From assembly GCA_019359035.1 (NCBI GenBank), contig JAHHIC010000037.1, forward strand, positions 1-64,000: a stretch of 64,000 nt of DNA, in the 5' to 3' direction. Position numbers and translations under genes: made by a program. Below, piece by piece: positions 54,179 through 62,988 of the stretch (its first letter is position 1; each line of letters opens with the position of its first letter). The stretch is from Scytonematopsis contorta HA4267-MV1. Its GTDB lineage: Bacteria; Cyanobacteriota; Cyanobacteriia; Cyanobacteriales; Nostocaceae. The notes under the pieces were generated by a model, which was not told the DNA's origin, searched no databases, and worked only from the letters and a program-made list of their open reading frames with translations.

Positions 54179-55918
54179 ATGCAAGGTATTTTGGGTAGTC
54201 TATATTTGAGTTGTATATTAATTTGTGTGTATTTAGTTGTTGGTATTTTGCCAGGTTTTGCCCAAGTATCTTCTATTATTCCTAGTGATAAACCTAATCC
54301 TAATTTAGACCGTTTCCCTCAGATTTTACCTAGTCCAGAACCATTATCTCCCGTTGATAATTTGCCGATTATTCCTGTTCCGGATATTATAGATAATTCT
54401 CCTCATGAAGTTCCGGAGGTTAATATCTCGGTTAGAAAAATTGAGGTGATAGGTTCAACTGTTATCAATGAGGAAGAAATTGCTAAAATTACTAAATCTG
54501 TTGAGGGACGTAATGTTACTTTGAAAGAGCTTACAAATGTAGCTAATGATATTACGAAGTTTTATATAAATAGAGGTTATATTACTTCTAGGGCTGTTTT
54601 AGCTGACCAAACAATTACTGATGGTGTTTTCAAAATTTTAGTTATAGAAGGTTCTTTGGAAAAAATCGAGGTTGAGGGAAACCAAAGATTAAATTCTAGT
54701 TATGTTCGTAGTCGTATTCAGCTTGGTGCTGTAACTCCACTTAAGGCTGAAAATCTTGAAAGTCAGCTAAGGTTGCTTAAAGCTGACCCGTTATTTACAA
54801 ATTTAGAAGCGACTTTAAAACCAGGAACGGAAGTTGGTAAAAGTATTCTTGTGGTTAAAGTCACGGAAGCTAATGCTATTAGTGGTTTGGTTAACGTTGA
54901 CAATTATTCTCCCCCATCTGTGGGTTCAGAACGTTTAGGAGGTGTTCTTAACTATCGCAATATTACGGGGTTGGGGGATGAACTCACTGCTTCTTACTAT
55001 CGTTCTACTGTGGGTGGTGCTAATTCTTTTGATTTTTCCTATCGAGTACCTGTGAACGCTTTGAACGGTACTATCCAGTTACGTTATGCACCTAGTGGTA
55101 GCAAAATTGTAGAAGGTGAAATCGCTAATATATTTGACATTACTAGTAACAACAAACTCTATGAAATCAGCTACCGTCAACCGATAGTCAGAAAACCCGA
55201 AGAGGAATTTGCTTTGTCTCTCGGGTTTGCTCTACAGAACGGGCAGACCTTTTTGGATGGTATACCTGTACCTTTTGGTAGTGGAGCTGATGAACGAGGT
55301 AATAGCAAAACGCGAGTATTGAAGTTCGGACAGGATTATCTCAAACGCGATTTTCAGGGTGCTTGGATAGTGCGATCGCAATTTAGTTTTGGTTTAGATG
55401 TCCTGGATGCGACAAAAAATCCCCAACCGATACCAGACGGACGCTTTTTTAGCTGGTTAGGACAAATTCAACGAGTTCAAAGCTTAAATAAGGATAATTT
55501 ACTCGTAGCTCAAGCTGAGATTCAACTTACCCCAGATAACCTTTTGTCTTCGCAACAATTTGTAATTGGTGGTGGACAGTCTTTACGCGGTTATCGACAA
55601 AATGCACGTACTGGTGATAATGGTTTCCGCGTCTCTTTAGAAAATCGTACTACGCTACTACGGGATAAAAGCGGCCTACCAAATTTACAACTTGTACCAT
55701 TTGTTGATATTGGTGGGGTTTGGAATAATAAAAAACAGACTCAAGAAGAAACTTTTTTGGAATCGACTTTAGCATCTACTGGTTTGGGGTTGATTTGGGA
55801 ACCCATACCTCAATTATTGATAAAACTTGACTATGCAGTACCTTTGATTGAATTAAGAAATAGAGGTGAGAATGCTCAAGATAATGGCTTTAATTTTTAT
55901 CTTGGATATAGCTTTTGA
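54179..55918 (+). CDS. TpsB-type outer-membrane transporter (ShlB/FhaC/HecB)
   Basis: A 579-residue protein with a signal peptide (LVVGILPGFAQ, about 30), a Pro-rich linker, POTRA-2 (VNISVRKIEVIGSTVINEEE and FYINRGYITSRAVLADQTI, about 80-150), a second POTRA (LEKIEVEGNQRLNSSYV), and a 16-strand barrel ending with GFNFYLGYSF. The barrel motif IGGGQSLRGYRQNARTGDNG is the VRGY/G loop of Omp85/TpsB proteins. It would secrete the partner TpsA, encoded about 1 kb downstream. Unlike its neighbours it is intact. Confidence 0.93.
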   Translation: MQGILGSLYLSCILICVYLVVGILPGFAQVSSIIPSDKPNPNLDRFPQILPSPEPLSPVDNLPIIPVPDIIDNSPHEVPEVNISVRKIEVIGSTVINEEEIAKITKSVEGRNVTLKELTNVANDITKFYINRGYITSRAVLADQTITDGVFKILVIEGSLEKIEVEGNQRLNSSYVRSRIQLGAVTPLKAENLESQLRLLKADPLFTNLEATLKPGTEVGKSILVVKVTEANAISGLVNVDNYSPPSVGSERLGGVLNYRNITGLGDELTASYYRSTVGGANSFDFSYRVPVNALNGTIQLRYAPSGSKIVEGEIANIFDITSNNKLYEISYRQPIVRKPEEEFALSLGFALQNGQTFLDGIPVPFGSGADERGNSKTRVLKFGQDYLKRDFQGAWIVRSQFSFGLDVLDATKNPQPIPDGRFFSWLGQIQRVQSLNKDNLLVAQAEIQLTPDNLLSSQQFVIGGGQSLRGYRQNARTGDNGFRVSLENRTTLLRDKSGLPNLQLVPFVDIGGVWNNKKQTQEETFLESTLASTGLGLIWEPIPQLLIKLDYAVPLIELRNRGENAQDNGFNFYLGYSF

Positions 55919-55941
55919 TGACATTAAGAAAAACCCTTATA

Positions 55942-55995
55942 CCCCTGAACTAAAGTTCGGGCTAAAAGCTAAAACCCGTTAAAAACGGGTTGAAA
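55942..55995. repeat. second copy of the aacccgt hairpin repeat
   Basis: Nearly identical to 237-290, including tgaactaaagttcgggctaa and aacccgttaaaaacgggtt. Followed by another inverted pair (gctaaagctaatttcggc, ttttagccgg) up to about 56045. Confidence 0.9.
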
Positions 55996-56067
55996 TAATT
56001 ATTATAGTTAGCTAAAGCTAATTTCGGCTTTTAGCCGGTTTGCGCCAGCGTCTGCTTGGGACATATA

Positions 56068-56661
56068 TTACTTTTTCCTACGACTAGTGGGAGTAATTCT
56101 CGTATTAGTTCCTGGGTTAGGTGCAACTATATCAACATTACGAAATCTAATTTTACTTACAGGGGAATACATAACGCTAGTCATAGGATTATTATCACGA
56201 TAAATAACTTCCAATACAGCTAGTTTATCTACTTCAACTGGTAATTCAAAAGTAACTTTTACCTTTTTGGGAATACTCGGAATCAGCCGAGAACGTACTG
56301 AATCTTTACCTGCTCTTTGCTGTCCAATATAAATATCTTTTATCATATACTCATTACCTGAATAATCTAGATTTTGAGGTCTAGGTACATCGCTAAAATT
56401 ATGATTACCGTATAAATCTATTTCTCTATCTTTATTACCAAGATTACTCATTAAAAAGCTGCAAGTTACAGCTTCTTTTACTCTCTGGCAACTTTGCAAC
56501 TCAAAACGGTAATTATTTTCTTCAAAAATGGGTTTTGTTGTTGCTGTTTCCTGAACGAGCATTATCTTAGAAGCTACCACGGGCATTTGAGATATATTTG
56601 CTACAGTACTTACAAGGCTGAATAAACTAGATACAGCAATTATATTGATGAATTTCCTCAT
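56068..56661 (-). CDS. secreted protein of unknown function
   Basis: A 197-residue protein with a signal peptide (about 1-31, NIIAVSSLFSLVSTVANIS). The mature part is a beta-sandwich-like domain: YRFELQSCQRVKEAVTC, SFLMSNLGNKDREIDLYG and KVTFELPVEVDKLAVLEVIY, with two Cys that may form a disulphide, and a basic tail (RITPTSRRKK). It resembles immunoglobulin-like periplasmic domains, but I do not recognise a family. It lies on the minus strand between TpsB and TpsA, so it is not part of their transcript. Confidence 0.75.
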   Translation of the reverse strand: MRKFINIIAVSSLFSLVSTVANISQMPVVASKIMLVQETATTKPIFEENNYRFELQSCQRVKEAVTCSFLMSNLGNKDREIDLYGNHNFSDVPRPQNLDYSGNEYMIKDIYIGQQRAGKDSVRSRLIPSIPKKVKVTFELPVEVDKLAVLEVIYRDNNPMTSVMYSPVSKIRFRNVDIVAPNPGTNTRITPTSRRKK

Positions 56662-56933
56662 ATCCTTAAACCACTTACATTGTTATTTAATACATTCGGA
56701 GCTACTTGAGGAAATATGAGGGCTTTTCGATATTTTTCTGTTTAAGCCTACCAAACCTTTGTCAGGTAAACTTTGTAAACTTTTGCTTGTGACAGGGAAA
56801 GAGTTTTTATAATTTACTTACTTACTTAATTACTACGTACAAATCCTGAAATTATTTATTGCTGTTGTATCTTATACTGTAGAACTTTTTTTAAGCAGTG
56901 CGAGTCATCCAGCTAAGGTGCTAAAGGGTAAAT

Positions 56934-57626
56934 ATGAGAGTATCTTTTTATAACCTAAAATTTTTCAGCACACGTATCACGCCTCTAGTTGCGACAACTT
57001 ATTTACTTGCACATCTACAAAATACTCCTGCAGCAGGGCAAATTACTCCAGTCGCAAATGATACTGACACGACCGTAAATCACCCCCTTACTTACGACGG
57101 GATGCGTCATATCATGGGCTACCCACAGTTGCCTGATAATAATACTTTTAATATCACAGGTGGTATTAAAACCGGAGAAAATTTATTTCACAGCTTCGAG
57201 AAATTTGGATTACAACAAGGTCAGACAGCAAATTTTATCTCAAATCCATCAATTCAAAATATCCTTACCCGTATCACAGGAGGAGAAGCTTCTTTTATCA
57301 ACGGATTAATTAAAGTTACAGGTGGTAATTCTAACTTGTATTTTATGAATCCTGCCGGAATAATGTTTGGTAATAATGCTCAATTAGATGTACGAGCAGC
57401 ATTTACAGCAACTACAGCTAACGGAATAGGATTTGGTGATAAGTGGTTTAATGCAATTGGAAATAATGATTATAAAAGTTTAATCGGGAACCCTACACAA
57501 CTTGCGTTCACCATGAACCAACCTGGAGCAATTGTGAATAATGCTTATTTATATAGCAATGGAAATATTTCATTGATTGGCGGTACAGTTATTAGTAATG
57601 GCGGTATTTCATCAGCACAAGGTTAA
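56934..57626 (+). CDS. TpsA secretion domain (FHA N-terminus), ends at ochre codon
   Basis: A 230-residue frame with a signal peptide (LVATTYLLAHLQNTPAAGQ) and the two-partner-secretion domain: FHSFEKFGLQQGQTANFIS, RITGGEASFINGLIKV, NLYFMNPAGIMFGNNA (NP motif, about 140) and QPGAIVNNAYL. It ends GGISSAQG, then TAA at 57624. The codons after TAA continue the same protein (IAIAAVPSQRVVRISQPGQ), so the gene really runs on to 60599. TpsB at 54179 would be the exporter. Confidence 0.85.
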   Translation: MRVSFYNLKFFSTRITPLVATTYLLAHLQNTPAAGQITPVANDTDTTVNHPLTYDGMRHIMGYPQLPDNNTFNITGGIKTGENLFHSFEKFGLQQGQTANFISNPSIQNILTRITGGEASFINGLIKVTGGNSNLYFMNPAGIMFGNNAQLDVRAAFTATTANGIGFGDKWFNAIGNNDYKSLIGNPTQLAFTMNQPGAIVNNAYLYSNGNISLIGGTVISNGGISSAQG

Positions 57627-60599
57627 ATTGCGATAGCAGCTGTTCCAAGTCAACGAGTTGTACGTATTAGCCAGCCGGGACAAATTCTCAATCTTGAAGT
57701 TCAGCCACTTTTAGCAAATGAAAGTTCGCCAACAAATTGGAATTTACCTATTTTATCTCTACCACAATTATTAACTGGCGGCAATATTGGAAATGCGAGC
57801 AATATCAAACTTGATGGCGATAAAGTAATACTAACAGGTTCCGGGATACAGATACAAGATGGAGATGTTGTAACAAATTATATACGCGCTCAAAATGTAG
57901 CAGTCTCGGCAAACCGTAATCATATCTTGCTGATACCTGTTTCTTCTAATGTCGGTGTCACTACTCCCACTGGAATCGTATTATCATTCCCAAACATAAC
58001 CGTTCTTCCGACTCCTGAATTTACAAAATCAGTCCCAGATATACCGATTACTCTCCCTCCCACTACCACTCCCCCTTGCACTACTCCAATAGCACCATCA
58101 AACCGAGAGGTTGTTTTTATTCCTGTAACACCACCTCCTGTTACATCTGTCCCAGATATACCGACACCCCTCACTCCTCCTACACAAAAAGAAAATAATG
58201 GGAGATTAGCTGCTAAGCAACTGTTTGAGCAAGGAGTTAATTTCTATCGTCAAAATAAATTTGCAGAAGCTCATAACACATTACAAATATCGCTCAAACT
58301 TTACCAAGAAACAAACAATGCACCAGGAGTAGCCATAGCTTTAAATAGTTTAGGAGGAGTATCCCTATACCTACACGATTACAAACAAGCAACAGAATAC
58401 TCCCAAAAACTTTTATTATTCGCTCGTAAACAAAATGATTCCCAAGCACAAGCACAGGCACTAGTTAATTTAGGGATTGCCGATAAAGCCTTAGGACGCT
58501 ACAACCAAGCGATAAGCAATTACCAAGAAGCCTTATCTCTTGCACGTCAAATCAAATCTCAACTAATAGAAATGCAAGCTTTAGGAAATTTAGGAAATGT
58601 TTACGAAGCATTAGGAGACTACGACAACGCTATTACAACCTACGAACAAAGCATAAAATTATCAAGTCAACTAAAAATAGAAGCCGCAGAAGCAATTACC
58701 CTGGGGAATTTAGGTTCAGTGTACGCGAATTTGGCTAATTACGATAAAGCCATTACTAATTACCAAAAAAGTTTACAAATTAGTAAAAAATTGGGCGAGA
58801 ATTCTATTCAAGCAAGCACTCTAATTAATTTAGGTTCCATTTATCATTCACAGCATAAAGTAGAAAATGCTCGCAGTTATTATCAACAAGCATTAGAGCT
58901 ATCTAAAATCACTAATGATAAAAAGCGTGAAGCTGAAGCACTTGCTAACTTAGGAATTGTTTACCAAGATTTGCGAGACTATCCCAAAGCAATTCAATAT
59001 CAAGAGCAAAATTTAGCGATAGCACAAAAAATAAATGACCCAGCAATGTTAGCATTATCACTGAGTAATTTAGGTAATACTCTCTTTCGTGCGAATAAAC
59101 TTGATGATGCTGAACAAAAACTTCGTGCTGCAATAAAGATTTACGATAACCTGCGTCCCGGACTCAATGACACATATAAAGTCTCGATATTTGATACCCA
59201 AGCCTCTTCTTATAGCCTATTACAAGAAATATTGATTGCAGCAAATAAGCCAGAAGCAGCATTAGAAGCATCAGAAAAAGGACGCGCTCGTGCTTTTAGC
59301 GAATTATTGGCTCAACGTATATACGATAAAGATAATAAACAACTAAAACCGACATTCCCAAATATTGATAAAATCCGCCAAATCGCTCGCAAGCAAAACG
59401 CCACACTAGTCGAATATAGCATTATTGAAGACGATAATTTTAAAGCTCGCGGAAAACAAAAAGGTCGAGAACAAGATTTATTTATTTGGGTTGTAACACC
59501 AACTGGGAAAGTAACGTTTCGACGAGTTGACTTGAAAAAACTGTGGAACAAAAATGCAACTCTAACAGATGCAATTAGCATAAACCGTTGCCTAATCTTT
59601 AATCCGTTTGGTGACTGTGGACAACTTACGGAGGCTATTCGTGGCATTAAAAACCAGCACATATCAGCACAAACTAAAAGCTTAAAAAGTCAGGATTATA
59701 GACAAATACTCCATCAAATTTTAATTGAACCTATTTCCGAATTATTACCTTCTAATCCAGAAGATAATGTTATATTTATACCACATGGCTCATTATTCTT
59801 AGTTCCCTTCCCTACTTTACAAGATAAAGAAGGCAAATACTTGATAGAAAAGCACGCAATTCGCACCGCACCATCGATTCAAATATTAGATTTGACCCAG
59901 GCTTTAAAAGCAAAAAGAGAGCAAAAAGAAAAAAACTTTACTATATTTAGTTCTAAATCATCTGCTTTGGTTGTAGGTAATCCCATAATGCCCAAAGTAT
60001 ACTTAAAACCCGGACAAACTCCAGAAAAATTGTCAGAATTACCGCAAGCAGAACAGGAAGCTTTGGATATTGCACGAATCCTTAATACAAATCCTGTGGT
60101 TCGTAACAATGCAACCAAAGCTTATATCTTGAACAAAATACCAACCGCTAGGTTAATACATTTGGCAACACATGGTTTATTAGAATACAGCACCCCAAAT
60201 GGTCTAGTTTCATTACAAGGATTGGGAATACCAGGTGCAATAGCTCTCGCTCCATCAAACAATGACGATGGCTTGCTAACTGCTAACGAAATTATAAATT
60301 TACGCTTAAATGCTGAACTAGTCGTCCTTAGTGCTTGTAGTACCGGAGAAGGGAGAATTTCCGGAGATGGAGTCATCGGATTATCTCGTTCCTTTATTTC
60401 CGCAGGAGTCGAAAGCTTGGTAGTTTCACTTTGGGCAGTACGAGATAGCGAAACCGCTAAGTTGATGAAATATTTCTACCAAACCCTTCAGAAAAATCCC
60501 AATAAAGCTTCTGCTTTACGTCAGGCAATGCTTATGACAATGAAAGAAGAGCCTCAACCATTATATTGGGCTGCATTTACCCTAATTGGTGAATCCTAA
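57627..60599 (+). CDS. TPR-CHAT (caspase-like) part of the TpsA protein
   Basis: In register with the TPS domain. It starts with the end of the adhesin part (VVRISQPGQILNLEV), then a Pro/Thr linker, about eight TPRs (ALNSLGGVSLYLHDYKQAT, NLGNVYEALGDYDNAITTY, ANLGIVYQDLRDYPKAIQY), and a CHAT protease: VEYSIIEDD, FIPHGSLFLVPFPTL, RLIHLATHGLLEYS (catalytic His), LVVLSACSTGEGRISGDG (catalytic Cys), SLVVSLWAVRDSETA. An internal start near 57927 would give 890 residues without a secretion signal. The intact gene would encode a protease exported by two-partner secretion, a rare combination. Confidence 0.87.
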   Translation: MAIAAVPSQRVVRISQPGQILNLEVQPLLANESSPTNWNLPILSLPQLLTGGNIGNASNIKLDGDKVILTGSGIQIQDGDVVTNYIRAQNVAVSANRNHILLIPVSSNVGVTTPTGIVLSFPNITVLPTPEFTKSVPDIPITLPPTTTPPCTTPIAPSNREVVFIPVTPPPVTSVPDIPTPLTPPTQKENNGRLAAKQLFEQGVNFYRQNKFAEAHNTLQISLKLYQETNNAPGVAIALNSLGGVSLYLHDYKQATEYSQKLLLFARKQNDSQAQAQALVNLGIADKALGRYNQAISNYQEALSLARQIKSQLIEMQALGNLGNVYEALGDYDNAITTYEQSIKLSSQLKIEAAEAITLGNLGSVYANLANYDKAITNYQKSLQISKKLGENSIQASTLINLGSIYHSQHKVENARSYYQQALELSKITNDKKREAEALANLGIVYQDLRDYPKAIQYQEQNLAIAQKINDPAMLALSLSNLGNTLFRANKLDDAEQKLRAAIKIYDNLRPGLNDTYKVSIFDTQASSYSLLQEILIAANKPEAALEASEKGRARAFSELLAQRIYDKDNKQLKPTFPNIDKIRQIARKQNATLVEYSIIEDDNFKARGKQKGREQDLFIWVVTPTGKVTFRRVDLKKLWNKNATLTDAISINRCLIFNPFGDCGQLTEAIRGIKNQHISAQTKSLKSQDYRQILHQILIEPISELLPSNPEDNVIFIPHGSLFLVPFPTLQDKEGKYLIEKHAIRTAPSIQILDLTQALKAKREQKEKNFTIFSSKSSALVVGNPIMPKVYLKPGQTPEKLSELPQAEQEALDIARILNTNPVVRNNATKAYILNKIPTARLIHLATHGLLEYSTPNGLVSLQGLGIPGAIALAPSNNDDGLLTANEIINLRLNAELVVLSACSTGEGRISGDGVIGLSRSFISAGVESLVVSLWAVRDSETAKLMKYFYQTLQKNPNKASALRQAMLMTMKEEPQPLYWAAFTLIGES

Positions 60600-60629
60600 T
60601 TTCATCACCCCATAAATAATTGCACTTCT

Positions 60630-60916
60630 TCTTGTGGGGTGGGCATCCTTGCCCGCCCTGTTTTTTTAATGGATGGGCTTCTAGCCCATCCCACAAAATA
60701 TGACAATGGACGGGCTAGAAGCCCATCCCACAAAATATGACAATGGACGGGCTAGAAGCCCATCCCACAAAATATGACAATGGACAGGCTAGAAGCCCAT
60801 CCCACAAAATATGACAATGGACGGGCTAGAAGCCCATCCCACAAAATATGACAATGGACGGGCTAGAAGCCCATCCCACAAAATATGACAATGGACGGGC
60901 TAGAAGCCCATCCCAC
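60630..60916. repeat. tandem array of 37-bp repeats, six units plus flanks
   Basis: Starts with gtggggtgggcatccttgcc (60640) and one ggatgggcttctagcccatcc unit at 60671. Then six units, period 37, at 60701, 60738, 60775, 60812, 60849 and 60886, each tgacaatggacgggctag then aagcccatcccacaaaat. The core is the reverse of the 39-bp array at 9047. Spacer parts are identical, so this is not a CRISPR array. Confidence 0.95.
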
Positions 60917-60976
60917 AATAAGTAATTTGGTATAAGCTAAGGTCAGCCACCATACACAAAATTTACTACCAAAAAT

Positions 60977-61483
60977 ATGTTTTTACGGCGAATAGTAGCC
61001 TGCACTCTTTTAATATCTACTTTAATATGTACATTTCTCTGGGCAAAACCTGCACTAGCTATTAACGACTGGACTAATCCCCTCTCCTTTAGTAATGCAC
61101 AGTTATCAAGAAGAGATTTCTCTGGTGAAAGCTTGCAAGGAGCAGAATTTTCCAATGCGAATATGACACAGGCTAATTTTTCTGCTGCCGACTTGCGGGG
61201 AGCAGTCTTCAGTGCATCTAATATGACCAAAGTCAATTTGCACGGAGCCGACCTAACCAACACATTAGCAGACCAGGTAAACTTTACTGGTGGTGACTTA
61301 AGCGATACCGTATTTAAAGAAGCTCTTTTATTAGGTGCGATATTTACAGAAGTTAATATTACAGGAGCTGATTTCAGCGACGCCATTTTGGGAAAAGCAC
61401 AAGTTAAAGAATTGTGTAAGCAAGCCGATGGTGTAAACTCTAAAACCGGGGTCTCAACTAGTTATTCTTTGGGGTGTGAATGA
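60977..61483 (+). CDS. exported pentapeptide-repeat protein (lumenal type)
   Basis: A 168-residue protein. Signal peptide about 1-29 (LLISTLICTFLWAKPALA). Then about 18 pentapeptides (FSNAQLSRRDFSGESLQGAE, FSNANMTQANFSAADLRGAV) and a C-terminal Cys pair (KELCKQADGVNSKTG, SLGCE). This is the pattern of thylakoid-lumen pentapeptide proteins of cyanobacteria and chloroplasts. The stop overlaps the purK start by 4 bp (ATGA), so the two are coupled. Confidence 0.9.
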   Translation: MFLRRIVACTLLISTLICTFLWAKPALAINDWTNPLSFSNAQLSRRDFSGESLQGAEFSNANMTQANFSAADLRGAVFSASNMTKVNLHGADLTNTLADQVNFTGGDLSDTVFKEALLLGAIFTEVNITGADFSDAILGKAQVKELCKQADGVNSKTGVSTSYSLGCE

Positions 61484-62616
61484 AGCGCGTAGGTGTAATT
61501 GGTGGTGGACAGCTAGCATGGATGATGGGCGCTCCTGCTAAAAAATTAGATGTGGAATTAGTAGTACAAACTCCTAGTCCAAATGACCCAGCTGTTATGG
61601 TTGCGGTTGATACAGTTTTTGCTTCCGTAGATGACGCCGAGGGAACTGCCGAGTTAGCAAATAAATGTGATGTAGTTACATTTGAAAATGAATTTGTTAA
61701 TCTGGATGAATTATCACTTCTTGCACAAAAAGGGGTTAGCTTTCGCCCTCGATTGGAAGCTCTAGCCCCTTTATTAGACAAATATCATCAGCGTTGTTTT
61801 TTACGCGATTTAGGTTTAGCGGTTCCCAATTTTGCTTTCTTGGGGGGAGTGGGGAGTGGGGAATGGGGAGTTGGGAATTGCTTCCCTGTGGTTATTAAGG
61901 CTCGACGTCATGGTTATGATGGTCAGGGTACTTTTATTGTTAAAGATTTAGAGGCGCTCAATTTATTTATTGAGCAAAATAAGCAAATTTTACCCTCATT
62001 ATTATTAGAGGAATATATACCCTTTGAGCGAGAACTAGCTGTAATTGCCGCTCGTTCCATCAATGGCGAAGTTGTCATCTATCCAGTGGTAGAAACTCAA
62101 CAAGAACAGCAAGTTTGTCGGCGAGTAATTGTTCCTGCTGATATTAGCCCAGCTGTAGCAAAAAATGTAGAGGAGATTGCTCGCACTATATTAAATAGTT
62201 TGCAAGTTGTTGGAGTATTTGGAATAGAATTATTCCTTACGGCAGATGACAAAGTGTTGGTAAACGAAATTTCTCCCCGCACTCATAATTCTGGGCATTT
62301 TACCTTAGACGCTTGCGAAACCTCCCAATTTGAAATGCAGTTGCGCTGTGTATGTGGCTTACCGTTGGGTAATCCCGCATTAATTTGTCCTAGTGCTGTC
62401 ATGGTTAACTTATTGGGATATGAAAATTCCAGCAGTGATTACGACCAAAAACGTTCCGAAATTTCCCAAATAAAAAACGCGCATCTTCACTGGTACGGAA
62501 AAAAAGAATCCCGTCCCGGACGCAAACTCGGACACGTAACCGTCCTACTTGAAGATGTTAACTCCGAAAATGCTAGTGCGATCGCCCGCAAAATAGAATC
62601 AATTTGGTACGCTTAA
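61480..62616 (+). CDS. purK: 5-(carboxyamino)imidazole ribonucleotide synthase
   Basis: A 378-residue ATP-grasp enzyme: VIGGGQLAWMMGAPAKKL, DKYHQRCFLRDLGLAVPNF, FPVVIKARRHGYDGQGTF, SLLLEEYIPFERELAVIAAR, NEISPRTHNSGHFTLDAC. It carboxylates AIR in purine synthesis. An STRR-like tract at about 61848-61884 (gggagtggggaatggggag) is translated as GVGSGEWGVGN just before the ATP-grasp strand, in frame. That position is a loop, so function is probably kept. Confidence 0.95.
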   Translation: MKRVGVIGGGQLAWMMGAPAKKLDVELVVQTPSPNDPAVMVAVDTVFASVDDAEGTAELANKCDVVTFENEFVNLDELSLLAQKGVSFRPRLEALAPLLDKYHQRCFLRDLGLAVPNFAFLGGVGSGEWGVGNCFPVVIKARRHGYDGQGTFIVKDLEALNLFIEQNKQILPSLLLEEYIPFERELAVIAARSINGEVVIYPVVETQQEQQVCRRVIVPADISPAVAKNVEEIARTILNSLQVVGVFGIELFLTADDKVLVNEISPRTHNSGHFTLDACETSQFEMQLRCVCGLPLGNPALICPSAVMVNLLGYENSSSDYDQKRSEISQIKNAHLHWYGKKESRPGRKLGHVTVLLEDVNSENASAIARKIESIWYA

Positions 62617-62629
62617 CACTCCCCACTGG

Positions 62630-62703
62630 CAATTCGCAGTTCGCAATTCGCAATTCCCCACTCCCCACTCCCCACTCCCCCCACTCCCCACTCCCCACTC
62701 CCA
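62630..62703. repeat. STRR tract (caattcg then ccccact)
   Basis: A few caattcg heptamers followed by about eight ccccact heptamers, directly after purK. Confidence 0.92.
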
Positions 62704-62743
62704 AAAATTTTGACTGACAGATACACAACTAAATTTTCGAGGC

Positions 62744-62749
62744 TATAAT
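62744..62749 (+). promoter_or_regulatory. -10 box of the 6S RNA gene
   Basis: tataat at 62744-62749 lies about 7 bp before the predicted 5' end of the 6S RNA. No good -35 box at the normal spacing is seen (ttgact at 62710 is too far). Confidence 0.6.
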
Positions 62750-62754
62750 GAGGG

Positions 62755-62943
62755 AGTTGCACTACGACGTTGGTGACTGCCATATAAGTTTGTTGATCTA
62801 TGACTTATAAGTTTAGGGTCTGAACAGTTTCGTGGCAGTATACCGAGCTTAGTACTCGGAAACTTTAAACGGAAAAATTTGGTACCCACCTGGATAATTC
62901 CAGGTCACAAAACTTAGGTAAAACGGCGTCGCGGTGAACTCAA
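62755..62943 (+). ncRNA. ssrS: 6S RNA (RNA polymerase regulator)
   Basis: About 190 nt. The 5' segment agttgcactacgacg pairs with the 3' segment cgtcgcggtgaact to close the molecule. Further pairs (gactgcca with tggcagt) flank a central open region, and small hairpins such as ccgagcttagtactcgg follow. In cyanobacteria 6S RNA (ssaA) is known to lie next to purK, as here. It is preceded by a tataat box and followed by a terminator. 6S RNA mimics an open promoter and binds the housekeeping holoenzyme. Confidence 0.85.
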
Positions 62944-62950
62944 AATTTGA

Positions 62951-62988
62951 AAAAGCTCCCTATTTTCTTTACAAAGTCGGGAGCTTTT
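62951..62988 (+). terminator. Rho-independent-type terminator of 6S RNA
   Basis: A perfect 10-bp stem aaaagctccc/gggagctttt with an 18-nt loop, followed by tactttttgg. It lies just after the 6S RNA 3' end. Confidence 0.85.

Noticed and set aside
60671-60916. Possible CRISPR array
   Set aside because: The spacer-like parts are identical in all units and no cas genes are nearby; the same applies to the array at 9047.
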